A DNA stretch of 64,000 nucleotides, taken from Lentinus brumalis. Its lineage: Eukaryota > Basidiomycota > Agaricomycetes > Polyporales > Polyporaceae. Shown here in pieces: positions 22,921-34,168 of this stretch. A model generated the notes under the pieces. It was not told where the DNA came from. It did not search any database and saw nothing but the letters and a program-made list of their open reading frames with translations. Within the stretch, counting starts at the first letter, position 1, and each line of letters opens with the position of its first letter. The stretch covers positions 310,001 to 374,000 of the forward strand of contig MARA01000003.1 in assembly GCA_001792895.1 (NCBI GenBank), given 5' to 3'. Both the position numbers and the translations under genes were made by a program.

Positions 22921-23894
22921 TTACAACCTATACTCGCGAGGTGCAACCGAGGACGGTCGACCCAACGCACGCTCAAACCATTCTACCGCCTGAAGGTCGA
23001 GTACGAGCCGAGGCCACTTGAGCGTATTATACACGTTCAGCTCCTCGGCGGTCACGATGTCCACCCCATGAAGATTGCTGCCGGCTCGCCTGAGGCCATC
23101 CGGGATCTCCTCCTGGCCCGTGACGAACAACGTCCGCTTCCACCCCAGCTCCTCAATACGTCTCTGCAGCTCGGATGTCCTGTGACCAGGCCATTCCAAA
23201 CTTCTGACGACGCCAAGCGAGTGCTCCTTCAGCCTCGCGCTCAGTGCGACCCTCATGCCCATCTGGATGACCTTGCGGTTGAGCTTCGTGGCAAAGTCTC
23301 GAGGCTTGGGACCGAACGCGACACCTCCACCGCGAAGCATGGGACTCTGACCATCTCCAAGACGTGCCCGACCAGAGCCCTTCTGAGGTCGTATCTTGTG
23401 GCCGGACCCCCGAACTTCGCCGCGCGTCTTCGTATTCGCACTTCCTTGTCGTTGGCAATCCAGGTGATGAACGGCGCAAAGGTGAAGAATGTCACGACGG
23501 ATTGGGTGTGCGAACACATGAGGGTCAAGTTCGACGAGTTCGTCGGATGGGTCCTCGTTTTCCTGGGGTCGGATTAGGGAGGACAGTTGAAGGTAGACCG
23601 GACGAGCACCTGCGTCCGTGAGCCCGGGAGCCATCCAATACTAAGCAAGACATACCAGCAAATGCCACCGGAACCGCTTCAGACCCATCGCTCCCAACTA
23701 ACGGTGCGGATGTACGATATACTCCGGGCAGGGCTTCGCTGGCCAGCCGAGCGTGTTCAGGAGCAGATGCGACTACAGTGGAAAGCCGACGGCAAGCTAT
23801 TCCGGGAGTCTGCAAAGAAATAAGAGATTTTGTACATTGAAACTACTATGAGATGACATACCTGCCCCAGTGCACGCCTGATAGTAGCCAGCAT
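22921..23894 (-). CDS. YML6: Mitochondrial large-subunit ribosomal protein uL4m
   Basis: Nuclear-encoded mitoribosomal protein. Exon 1 encodes MLATIRRALGQ; exon 2 a basic, Ser/Ala-rich stretch (GIACRRLSTVVASAPEHARL), together a likely mitochondrial presequence. Exon 3 starts ARPVYLQLSSL. The uL4 core follows: HPIRRDILHLCAVHHLDCQR, then HKIRPQKGSGRARLGDGQSP (the diagnostic KGSGRAR-GD motif) and MLRGGGVAFGPKPRDFATKL. The C-terminus folds back with KRTLFVTGQEE and VDIVTAEELNVYNTLKWPRL. Three exons; frame intact; length about 275. Confidence 0.9.
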
Positions 23895-24288
23895 GGCTGT
23901 CGCTGAAGTCGCAGAAGAGTCGTGGGCGCCTAGCCACCTGAGAGGCCGTGACTTTCCGTGACATCCCGCGAAAGGAAATGCGTGACGCAAGACGCCAGAG
24001 CGAAATCCTGCAGTCGGTCAACGCACAAGCCGACCAGTCAACATCGAACCTCGGAGGGGTGAGTCCGTCCTCATATGTGGTCCTGATGCTACAGGAGGGT
24101 CCTGCTGTATGTTCTGGAGGATGCAGGGAAGAGAAGCTGTCGGGACTTTGGCGGATTGCGGGTGGATGGCAACCCATGTTGTCGGATGACCCTCCTGGCT
24201 CAAACGGACCATCTGAAGGCAGTCAAGCTGAACTACCCCTTCTTCCTCAGCCTCGCCATTCACTCGGCCACCTCAACTTCCAACAAAA
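23895..24288. promoter_or_regulatory. Divergent promoter region of YML6 and RPS16
   Basis: About 390 nt between divergent start codons of a mitochondrial and a cytosolic ribosomal protein gene. No TATA box at a typical distance. No gene seen. Confidence 0.4.
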
Positions 24289-24854
24289 TGGCTCCAGCAA
24301 CGCAGGCCGTCCAGACTTTCGGCAAAAAGAAGGTATGTTCACATTGCGCACATCCTTTCTGCGGCCCCGTCAAGAAATCGACCGCATCTCATCCCCTGAC
24401 TAGACCGCAACTGCCGTCGCGCACGCTAAGGAGGGACGTGGCCTCATTCACATCAACGGCGCCCCCCTCTCCCTCCTCAGGCCCGAGATCCTGCGCTTCA
24501 AGGTTTACGAGCCTATCCTCGTTGCTGGCGAGGAGGCCTTCTCTGCGATCGACATCCGTCTTCGCGTGAAGGGCGGTGGACACACTTCGCAGGTCTATGC
24601 TATCCGTCAGGCGATCGCGAAGGCCGTTGTGGCTTACTACGCCAAGTACTTCGATGCTGCTAGCGCCCTTGAGCTCAAGAAGAAGCTTGTCGCGTACGAC
24701 AGGACGCTCCTGATTGCGGACCCCAGGAGAGCAGAGCCGAAGAAGTTCGGTGGTCATGGTGCTCGTGCCCGCAGGCAGAAGTCGTACGTATCTCCCGTAC
24801 AAGGCTCTTGTGGTGCTTCAATCATTGATGTTCGTGCCGTGCAGCTACCGGTGA
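24289..24854 (+). CDS. RPS16: 40S ribosomal protein uS9 (S16)
   Basis: Small-subunit protein with its C-terminal tail at the P site. Starts [15 protein letters not shown]; after intron 1 continues [56 protein letters not shown] and [10 protein letters not shown]. The last codons come from a ten-nucleotide third exon: donor after 24783 (gtacgt), acceptor at 24844, giving the universal C-terminal KSYR before TGA at 24852-24854. Without this last splice the frame would read on into junk, so the small exon is well supported. Length about 143 residues, normal. Confidence 0.95.
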
Positions 24855-25349
24855 ACGTTTTCGTTTGGTCGCTATCGTTGCACTGTCATGTTCCATTATC
24901 TCTTCTATACACTATGCGACATGCAGCCTATATGACGGGCAGATATGCTGGTGCAATGAATTGTATGAATACTCCATGCGTGCCCTGCTCTGTCATTCGC
25001 TGCGCAAGCTGCACCGACTTCAGGTTCCTGCTTTGGTTGTACTTCCGAAACTGCGGGCGCTATGTAGCAATGATTGCGGGAGGGGGTAAAATGCTCCTGT
25101 GGGTATTAGACGCTCCCAGCAGATACTTGATTGTGCACCTGTGCAGGATGCGTGTTGCACCGGACTCGATGATATTGGACGGGCGATCCGGTGGAAAACA
25201 GCGGCTGAGTTGATTTTGGCCACGACGATCTCTTCCACTCACCACTCGACCCACTCCACAATAAGACTGGCCTGTTCAGTGTTTTCACGCGTCTGCCTTT
25301 CTCCCTCGACCACCGACTGGCGCGCGTAGCCGGAGAGACAACCGAGCCC
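24855..25349. other. Intergenic region, RPS16 3' UTR and Rap1-like gene promoter
   Basis: About 495 nt, AT-richer than the genes. No further gene, no snoRNA boxes that I trust. Confidence 0.4.
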
Positions 25350-28028
25350 ATGGAGAGTCCATCGCAGGGCCGCATCTTCCGCAACTCTGCTCAACAAGGT
25401 CTCAGGATCTTCATCGAGCCCATCGAGGTACCCAATCGCCCCAAACTGATACGTACATTGAAGGTATGTCACTGTTGGGCGGTCTATGCTCGCTACTGAT
25501 TGTTTCGGATCAGGCAAAGTTGGGCGCAACCACTTGCGAGGACGTCGCCGAAGCGGATATCATTCTGGTCACACCGGACACAGAGTCGTCGTCGGAGCTT
25601 ATCCAAGGTTGGAACGAGAAGGTCGTTCTCGACGTTGACTGGGCGTACGAGTCGATTCGGCGGGGTACGCCATACCTCGAGGACGAGAATTGGGGAGGTT
25701 TCATCATCAACGCGGGCGCGGGTGCAAGTGGTAGCAGCCCGACGGTTCACAAGTGAGTAGCAATGCACATTCTCGTTCTGCTGTCGGATGCATTAATGCA
25801 ACCAAGAAGTCCCTTACCAACACCTCGGGAGACTCCTTCGGAGCCGCAACCGCAACTACAACAGGACGCAGCCATGCAGCAACAACAAGCACCTCTCCCG
25901 CAGCAATCGCAGTTCGTCCAAGGCGGATCTCCAGTGCCCATGTCCCAATTCCCGCAGCAGCAGTTTCCCCAGCAGTTCCCTGGCGGCCAACCTGTTCCCA
26001 TGCAAGGGGTTCCGCAGAACTACCCCTTCATGGTCCCCGCGACGATGCCCGCGACGATGTATGCCCAACTTATGGGGCTTGCGCAGCAATCAGGCATGGG
26101 AATGCCGCAGCTCCCAGTAAATATGCTTCCAGCAGGGCAGCCGATCCCCTCCGGTTACATGCAACAACCGTTCCCCTTCATCGCTCAGCCTGGAATGTTT
26201 CCCCAAGGCAGTTTCCCGTTGCCTCAGCAGTTAATCAACATGTCCTACCCACAACTCATGGATGCCGGATCGCCAGTTTCAGGCAGCAGCTACCATAATT
26301 CTTCTTCGCCGGACATGCAAAGGAACGGCAGCGTGTCAAGTGCGTTACTACTGCTCTTGGCGGAAAACCTACCATACTGATGTTCTGTAGCCTCTTATCG
26401 TGGCTCTCCGATGGATCAAGACGAAAGGCACGCGACTCCTGACGACGAGGGGCGACACACGGGATCGAGTTCGAGGGCGGCCGTCCAGAGTGCACAGCGA
26501 CGTCGGGATGACCGCCAGGACGCCTCGGGCGGACTCAAACTCTTCACACAGCGTCCTGGGGAGCCGTACCTGTTTTTCGTGCAGGTCGAGATCAGGAACA
26601 GAGCGAAAATCGCCGATCCCATCAAGGTGCGCTGCCCATTACGAAGTCCCGGTGTTGGCAGTCCAGTTAAAGTTCGCATATATGCGTAGAAATACGGCGG
26701 GAAATTAGTGGCGGATATTTCACAGGCGGACTTTGTGATCCTGGGCCACCCTGCCACGAGAAATTTCGAGGAGTGGTTGAGACAGTCCGCCTTTTATCAC
26801 AAGCTCCCTCTCAAGCCGCAGTGGGTGTTCGATTGTGTGGAAGAAGAAGAGATCCTCGACGTCGAGGAGTACGTGTATGAGGGACTCGGGGTGGAAAGAA
26901 AGCGCGGGCGGCCGTCCAAAACCGGTCAACGATACATCCTCACCGCGGTGAAGTCAGGTTCCGAGGACGAAGACGAAAGCGAAGATGACAACGATGACGA
27001 GGAGCAGGAAAGACGTGTGGCGAAGAAGAGGAAGACCGTGGATAAGCCGGTCAAGCAGGAGAAAGTGAAGGCTGAGAAGCAGAAAACCAAGACTGAGAAA
27101 AAGGAGAAGATTGAGAAAAAGAAGAAGGAGAGGAAGGGAAGGCAGGAGGAAGTGCAAGAGGAGAAAGGGCCGAAGAAGAAGGCGAATAGTAAGGCGGTAC
27201 ATGACGAGGACACGACGAAGACCAACGGCAAGGGGAAACAGCCAGCAAAGAATAAGGGGAAGGCACCAGCAATGGACACGGGGGAAACGCAGCAGTCTGT
27301 GTCGAGGGGCCCGCAGTCTCCTCCGCCGCCTACAATCGTTGTTGAGCATTCCAGAAACAAGAACTATTACACCAAGGAAGACCTCGACTATCTCGACGAG
27401 TATATCCCAATCTTGCTGGCCCGCGACCACACTATGAGCAATTCTACTATTTCAGAAAAGCTGCATGCCAAGGTAAGACACACAGCCAAATACATATGTA
27501 CCAAATTCAACTGTTTCATCATAGATGCCCCACCACAGCGTAGGATCATGGTCGAATCAACTGACCAGCCGACGAGAAAAGCTGGCACAACTGAGACGAC
27601 GAGCGGAGATCCAGAGCCGCAAGGTAGCGGCCCAAGCGGCTGAACAACCATCGACCAGCCAGGCCGCTGAACCAGGAGCCCCTTCCTCCCCGTCTGTCGC
27701 CTCGGCGTCCACGTCTGCACGTCCGGTAGCTGTGGACTCGGTTCCTGCGGACCCCTTCAAGATTATGACGGAGTTCTTCGCGAACGGTCGCGCGGACAGT
27801 CTGGAAGACGCTGCCGTTTGGCGCGTGTTGGCACAAGAGGTCCGTCATGCTCTAGCAAGATCCCAAATGCAATGATTGACGAGAGCATAGCACCCGGAAC
27901 TCGATGCCCAGCAATGGGCGGAATACTGGAGTACGAACGGCAACAGAATCGCGGAAGAGGTCGCTCGGTTGACGGGGTTGCAATCGCCTGACGTCAATGG
28001 CGGTGGGCCGAAGGCGGAACCTCAATGA
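25350..28028 (+). CDS. Rap1-like protein: two BRCT domains and a Myb-like domain
   Basis: Seven exons in phase. The first BRCT-like domain spans residues about 10-120 (GLRIFIEPIEVPNR, TTCEDVAEADIILVTPDTES, KVVLDVDWAYESIRRGTPYL). Next is a Gln/Pro/Met-rich linker of about 190 residues. A second BRCT is clear: LFFVQVEIRNRAKIADPIKK, YGGKLVADISQADFVILGHP and PLKPQWVFDCVEEEEILDVE. A long acidic-then-Lys/Glu-rich region carries nuclear localisation signals (AKKRKTVDK). After it comes a Myb-like module: YYTKEDLDYLDEYIPILLAR, then MPHHSVGSWSNQLTSRREK, matching the Rap1 Myb pattern where SW precedes the third helix. The C-terminal helices (DPFKIMTEFFANGRADSLED) could be a Rap1 C-terminal-type domain. 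BRCT plus Myb is the plan of telomeric Rap1/TERF2IP; here the BRCT is doubled. Likely nuclear, telomeric or chromatin role. Confidence 0.7.
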
Positions 28029-28289
28029 TTTCCTTGCAACCTCAATGATGTGTTCTTGCACGACTCGGATTGTGTTCTCATTGCAGGGTGTGGTTCTATA
28101 CCTCTCGCTCGCTACGAATTTCGTCTTCGTCCTCGTGTAAAGAAGTAGTGTATGGACCTTTCGCAGTGTCATTCTCACCTGATCCCATGCGGGTCGTGGA
28201 TTCGCCGGGCTTCTGGCACTCAAGGACGGCAAAGACAGTGCAAGTGTACGAGGAGCCAGCAGGACGACTTTACATTAGGGAGCACGGGT

Positions 28290-28917
28290 CTAATCTGCGG
28301 GTTCTGAGGGTGCAGCAGAAGGTGATGGTCGTGGCTGTTTGAAGAATCGTTTTCTCCGCTCTTCCAATGACTCCGCCTCCCCCGGAGCCAGACTGCTGCC
28401 ATTGTAGTCGAACGTTCCAACAGCCGTTCCCAAGACAGCGCATGAGGCGAGTGCCATAGGCAAGGAGCGTGCTGTCCCGCAACTTCAACCAGCTTGCTTC
28501 ACATGATTAAGCGACGTACGCACCTCGTATGCCGGCCAAAAACCCTGCCGCGCAACCTCCTGCAGCACCGTTCAGAGGATCATCAATCTGTCGCTGGTTC
28601 GCCACGACCGACTCGGTGAGTGCGAAGGTCGCGCCCATGGCAGCTGAGGGATAGTGCCTCACTCAGTGACATGTATCATGCAACGAGGACACAGCAGCAA
28701 GCATACCGAAGAATCCGATGGTGCTGCCTGTACGGGTGAGGAATCCAGCCGCACCGCTCGTATGCGTGCCGAGGGCATTTTGGACGGCGCTGACCAGGGC
28801 ACCGATGCCAGCAGCCTGGAGGCCGACGGCGGACGCGTACTGAAGAGAAGGCTTGGGGTCGTACGCTGGCTTCTCCAGCGCCGCGCCAGTCGCAGAGGAG
28901 TCGAGGGAGTCCGCCAT
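28290..28917 (-). CDS. Complex I subunit of NDUFA11 / B14.7 type (Tim17-like family)
   Basis: Three exons (start 28917, stop 28290) encode about 165 residues. Small hydrophobic, Gly/Ala-rich helices recur: YASAVGLQAAGIGALVSAVQ, GSTIGFFAAMGATFALTESV, LNGAAGGCAAGFLAGIRG and SLPMALASCAVLGTAVGTFD. Four membrane segments with GxxxG-like spacing are the plan of Tim17/22/23-related proteins; the ending with a charged, Pro-rich tail and size match the fungal 21.3 kDa subunit (NDUFA11) of respiratory complex I. It has no cleavable presequence, as for that subunit. A Tim17-family translocase component is the alternative, but the Tim17 signature is not evident. Confidence 0.7.
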
Positions 28918-29083
28918 GGTCGGGCAGCGTCGTGTATCGGTGAGAGTTGCGTGCGGTTCGGTGCGGGCGTCACATGCGGCGGCGGATGCCGACGCGACTC
29001 CCGAGCCTCCGCCCAATCGCCCGCGTGTGTTTGCAGCTGTGTATCGACTCCGGAGTCCAGCTCAGACCCGTCCCCACTCAGCC
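28918..29083. promoter_or_regulatory. Short bidirectional promoter between the NDUFA11-type gene and EED
   Basis: Only 166 nt separate the two divergent start codons (28917 minus, 29084 plus). CG-rich, no TATA box. Both transcripts must start inside it or one leader must overlap the other. Confidence 0.45.
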
Positions 29084-31228
29084 ATGGACACTGCCGCTCT
29101 GCGCGAACCCTGGTTCCGGAGCCCGACAGAGAACGAGCAACCATTCAGTTTGTCGAGGATGCTTCGTGCTGTCAGTCGCATACGCCCCCAAGTCCAATGC
29201 GGAGGCTGCTAAGCAAGACCTTGTAGACTGGCAGGACATTCCAATCTCTAGCATGCTTCCCGTGGACCCCTCAGTCTCTGGCTTCGCTTTGGGATGGCTA
29301 CGCTTCGAGCGACCTGGATTTGAGGTCCAAGTGGGACCTAGTGGTTCAGCAATGGATGGGAGCCATCGCTGTGGGCGGAAACGGCTCCTTCTATATTTTC
29401 ACAAAACTCGGGTCGGCGAAACCTATACATGTCCCGCTACCCGATGTAAGTACCTTCCCTCGCTGTCCTTGAACCATGTTGACGCCATGACCACAGTGTG
29501 CATCAGACGTTATGAACATTGCATGGGCAATCAACTGCAATGATCCCCTGAGACCTCTGCTCGTGCTCACGGTATCCAGTGTCATCGTGATATTCGACGT
29601 CATTAGTCGCTCCATCGTAGGGAGACTCCGAGGACACGGAGGAGTAAGTCCTCATATCTCAGGTCTACATACAGCTTCTCATGATTGCTCCGCAGCCTAT
29701 CACGTCCCTAGCTGTGCACCCGAGCCACCCCCACCTGTTTTGCACCACTTCAAGGGACTTCACTGCCCGCATATACGACCTCTCCTTGCAACCTGTGCAG
29801 AGGCCGAACAACCCTTGTTGGCTTCCTAACACGCAGCCCAGCTTGGCCGGCCCTGCTCATGGCCTGCACATGAACGAGCCTGAGGGTGAGGGCATAGGCC
29901 AATGTGTCGCCGTCATGGTGGGCGGGCGTTCGGGGGGCACCAAGGAGCCGTACTATGTTCTGTGAGCCTGGCCGTTCCTGCCTCTGGCGTGAGCCAATCC
30001 ATGATCTGACGGTCGATGGTACTCTACAGGCATTTCACCCGTCCCAGCCGCTGATTGCGACCGGTGGTGTGAGTTTCCCATCACCAGTGGAATACAGCTG
30101 GTGCGAGGACTGAACTCTGTGCGCAGATGGATCGTGCCGTCAAAATCTGGCGCATACCGCCATCTGTCTTCAATCCCCCACAGGAACCTCAACTTGCGCG
30201 GGAAGACAAACCGCTGTTTAGCACGGACCTTTTACACAAAGCTCGAGTTTGGGCAGTTGACTGGTGCGTCAGGCGTTTTTGAGAGCACGCTACTCCTTAC
30301 GACGGACCAATTCAGGTTGGCGGACGACATCATCACATCCTGCAGCGCACCGGCGTTGATGCGACGCAATGCAGATGAGCCGGAAGATACGTATTGGGAA
30401 GATGGGACAGGTAAGGGTACCTTGATCTCCCAGTGAACCGACTTGATGTCGGGTTACAGTGGTTGTATGGCAGTGGCTTGGTTTCAATCGCTTCTTCCCG
30501 CCCGGAAAGATACCACAGAAGGTCATGAGAGGAACAGCCAGCGTATGTCAGCAAGTTCATCCTCTCATGTAGTTGACTGACCCATCGTAGGACTGGCGTA
30601 ACAGCGGTGAGCGGACTCGGTCACGTCGCATCCATGACGAGCTCTAATTTGTGCATGCAGAATCGTTCAAGATCTTGGCCGCATACCATTTGCCCACTGT
30701 TGTCAAAAGGGTCCACGTCTATCGTTCTCTTACTCACGACCCGATGCTCCTGATGCCGATAGGAAAGACCATCCGGATCTTCAATATGTCGCTCTTCAAA
30801 CCTCGCACGCCCCCAAAGTTCCCGCTGGACGTCGTCGACCTTTCGCTGCAAATGACTGCGCAGATGCATATTGGCGAAAACAACCTCCGCGATACAGAAA
30901 AGGGCAGTACTTCTGTACCCGAGTCTACAACAGCGGACGTTGATGCTAGAGGTGACGCGGCGTTGCCAAACGTGGGGGACGGTGAAGGGGGAAAGCGGTC
31001 GAGGCAGCGGAATTCCTCAGTGCAGTATCCCCGCCGGCACCTCTGGCGGCGTTGTTCGATAGCGTCGAAGGATGGGAAGTCACTGCGGAGCTGCAACGAC
31101 GTGACGGACATCCCGAGATCCCCGACATCACTGTGTGTGCCATGGGATTCGAAGGGCTGAGAATTGTTGGGATTGGACAGAACGGCACATTGTTTGTATG
31201 GCGGCTGCGTGAGCAGCTCCTCTCATAG
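29084..31228 (+). CDS. EED: EED/ESC-type WD40 subunit of Polycomb repressive complex 2, with an apparent one-base frameshift
   Basis: EED reads H3K27me3 and activates the PRC2 methyltransferase. Eleven exons. Blades include MGAIAVGGNGSFYIFTKLG, RLRGHGGPITSLAVHP, HLFCTTSRDFTARIYDLS, PLIATGGMDRAVKIWRIP, WAVDWLADDIITSCSAP, VVVWQWLGFN and a last blade IVGIGQNGTLFVWRL before TAG at 31226. The order of blades, and the WxxDxLADDI-S then VVxW pair, follow EED rather than a generic WD40 protein. One problem: at 29932-29937 the run of six G gives a frame ending in a stop; seven G would give GGHQGAVLCS, which joins perfectly to AFHPSQPLIATGG across the next intron and matches the EED blade GHRDEVLS. I treat this as a one-base gap. 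The exon 1 join (29084 start, acceptor tag just before ACTGGCAGG) is inferred. Confidence 0.8.
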
Positions 31229-31331
31229 CCTCGTAACCTGACGACGGTATGCCTCGCTTCGTCACATACAACAGATGTCAGCCGTGGGACTAACGTAGAA
31301 TACGCGTACTTTTGTCGAATTGTCCCAATGT

Positions 31332-33776
31332 CTATGTCAGTTTCCGTCTCTTGCCTATCCCCGGCTCGTCTAGAACTGCGCTCTTACGCTTGACGCTTTC
31401 AACCAGGCTCTGCAAGCTCTGTTGTTGGGGATCGGCGTCACTGTGCTTGGCAACGGTGGAATCGCGATTCTTCGACGCTTTTTCTTGCTGTCGACGAGAA
31501 CGCTCATCCAGGAGGGCAGCCATGCTCTTCGTCTTCTTGAAACTGCGAACCACAAGTCAGACACAGCGGATTCAGCAATAAATGAGGGCTTGACGTACTG
31601 AGGATTGCTAGGATCAATGGCGAAGGTGTGATCCTCCAAGACGGCCTTGAACCGGTCGTCTTTGACGTCGATTGAGAAGTCCTCTTGTATTTCGTTCTCG
31701 CCATCGTCCGCGCCCTTCTTGCCCTTCTTGCCTTTCTTTTTCCTGCCCTTCTTCTTCTCGGCGCGCAAGACCGCCTTCATGTCGAAGTGCTTCACCTCGC
31801 CATTCGGGTTGTCGGAGGCGGCCAGAAGCGCGAGCTCCTCCGCGGTTGACTCAACACGAGCAGCCTTCTCCTCGTCATCGCCATCCGCCTTGCGTCCCTT
31901 CCCCTTCTTGGCAGAGACCTTACCCTTGCCCTTCTTCCCTCTCGGCACTTCGTCTTCCGTATCACCAGCACTACCCTCGTCCTCGCTGTCCGCAACGAAG
32001 AAGTCATCGCCGAGATCCTTCGTCGCGCCCTTCTTCTCCACGCCGCCCTCTTTCGTGCGCTCGCGCAGCTCCTCCTTCCGCTTCTTCTTCTTCTCGCGCA
32101 TCTTCCGCTGGTACTTCTCCAACGTCGTCTCGTCCTTCTCGTCCTTGCCCGCACTCAGCCCGGGGGTGAACGTGATCTCCATGTCAACATCGCTGTCATC
32201 ATCTTTGCTCTCGCCCCACCCTTCCGGCATCGTATCGTCCCCGCCGCTGAGAAGAAGGGCGCGGAGTTTGTCGCGCTCGGCGGCCTTCTTACTCTTGCCC
32301 GCCGACGGACCTGCGTCGTCTTCGTCTTCGTCCGAGGAGGAGGAGGCAATGTACGCGCGGAAGTCGTTCTCCTCGATCTCCTTCCGAGTGAAAGTACGGC
32401 GGGTTACCTGGGTGCGCTCAGGTTCATCTTCGTCCCAGGTCAGTTTGACCTTCGAGTGACGCAGAGCCTGGACGACATGATCAGATGAATGGTACAGGAA
32501 TAAGGCTGGTGATCCTTACGTCCGTCACGAACTCCAGGGGTCTGTAGGGTGCGCTGAGATCGTCTGTCGCTTCATCTCTATAAAGCAACAATAACAGTAT
32601 TAGTCGAGGCGAGGAACGCAATTTAACGAGAGGGCGCACCGGAACTCATCATCAAAGGTCATGTCGTCCGGGACGTAGCTTAGGTCGAATACGTTGGCTG
32701 ATCGCTCTAACTCCGTTCCCTCCAACTCGTTGAAGATGTGCGATGCGGCTTCGACAGTATCACATTCGACGATAGCGTAGTAGTATCTACAGAGGGCTAT
32801 ATGAGGATTTTTCCCGAGCCGGGAAAGGCTAACATACCGTAGTCGCTCAAGCTGGTACTTTCGAAGTGCCTCTTCGTCGTAGTCTTCGCCATCGCCGACT
32901 TCGTAGACGGTGCGCTCGTTGATCTCCTCCGGCTTCAGGTCCCGCTTCTTGAAAACCTCAGGAGGCGGTCCCTCCTTCTCTTCCCTCGCCATGCGCTCCT
33001 TCCCGAACTCGCTGGGGTAGACTCGGACACTGAGAACCTTGCCGCGCACCTGCGTAACGGAGCGGGCCTTGGAAGAGCCATTGTCCTTCGAGCCAGATGC
33101 GACAGGCGCGCCGGTGGGGGAGACCAGGGACGAGAAGATTTTGTACAGATGGATGGCACGCACATGATCCCAGTCAAGGTTGACCACAGCAATCCGACGA
33201 GTGGGCTGAACCTGGGAGTCTTGATCTGCCTCCTGATTGGCCTTGGCATACGCCGCAGCCTGTGCATCCAACTCGGCATAGGTATCCTCGTCAAGGTCAA
33301 CCTCGGCCGACTCGTCAGGCACAGGTATAGGTTGGGTGACATCGCGCCCGAGCGTGATGATTCCACCTGTGTCGCTGTCATCATCGCTCTGTGCGCCAGT
33401 AGGACGGTCGTCTTCCTCGTCGGAAGACTCGAGGAGGACTGCTCCGCGAGCGTAGTCTGGTCCCGGTTTGAGCTCTAATTGGGCCTCTTCCTCGTCTTCG
33501 AGGCGGTAGAACCTCCGCAAGTTTTCCTGTTCGTGATCTTCCGCGAGGGGGCGGCCATACTTGTCGACGCGCGCTGATCATCTCCGTGCATGAGCTCGAG
33601 CCTGTGTGAACACCGCGCGGGCTGTTCGGCGTACCTCCGTCTTTCTTGCTCTTCTTCTTGGACTTGTCGTCGAAGATGTCCTTGAACCGCTCGTCGACGA
33701 CGACCTTGTTCTTGTCCTTCTTGATGCGCCTGAAGCGGGGGTCTGTCCTGAGACGGGCGAAACGGGGATCGGACAT
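31332..33776 (-). CDS. ESF1: Pre-rRNA processing protein ESF1
   Basis: Nucleolar factor for 18S rRNA maturation. Start MSDPRFARLRTDPRFRRIKK at 33776, then DERFKDIFDD and, after the first intron, VDKYGRPLAEDHEQENLRRF, all hallmarks of ESF1. Acidic stretches (LLESSDEEDDRP, DESAEVDLDEDTYAEL) precede the RRM-like region RRIAVVNLDWDHVRAIHLYK, SVRVYPSEFGKERMA and YYYAIVECDTVEAASHIF. The C-terminal half is highly charged: KVKLTWDEDEPERTQVTRR, long Lys/Glu runs, then FAIDPSNPHFKKTKSMAALL, the NUC153-type motif, and a basic tail GKRRKLT. About six exons and 690 residues. Frame intact. Divergent from the repeat-precursor gene at 34169. Confidence 0.93.
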
Positions 33777-34168
33777 GGTGGAGGCAGAGAGCAGACGGCG
33801 TCCTTGAGCCAATCAGCGCGGGCGGCGCGCAAATTCTGGGCGTGACACGCTGTGACAGCAGCTGTAAATAGAGCGGAGACGCCGGGAAGTTGCCTGGAAA
33901 CGGGATCAACTGATACGGCACGTCGGTGGGCACAGCGTCCCTGCTCAGACTCGTCTTATACGCCCATCTTCTCCTCTTTCTCCATTCCCCTTTCTCGTTC
34001 CCTTCTTGTGAGTCCGCCGTGCACACAGAGGCTGCCCTGATCTCATTGCATCCATGTCTTCGAGCAGATTCCTCCTCGCGCTAGACCGCAGGACCACGCA
34101 TTTCATCGGTTGAACCGAATCCACGCCAGCGCACCTTCCTTCAGCACTCGTTCTCCGTTCACGTCGAC
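33777..34168. promoter_or_regulatory. Divergent region between ESF1 and the repeat-peptide gene
   Basis: About 390 nt between start codons. Toward the plus-strand gene there is a C/T-rich run (33965-34010) typical of highly expressed fungal genes. No TATA box in a clear position, no additional gene. Confidence 0.4.
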
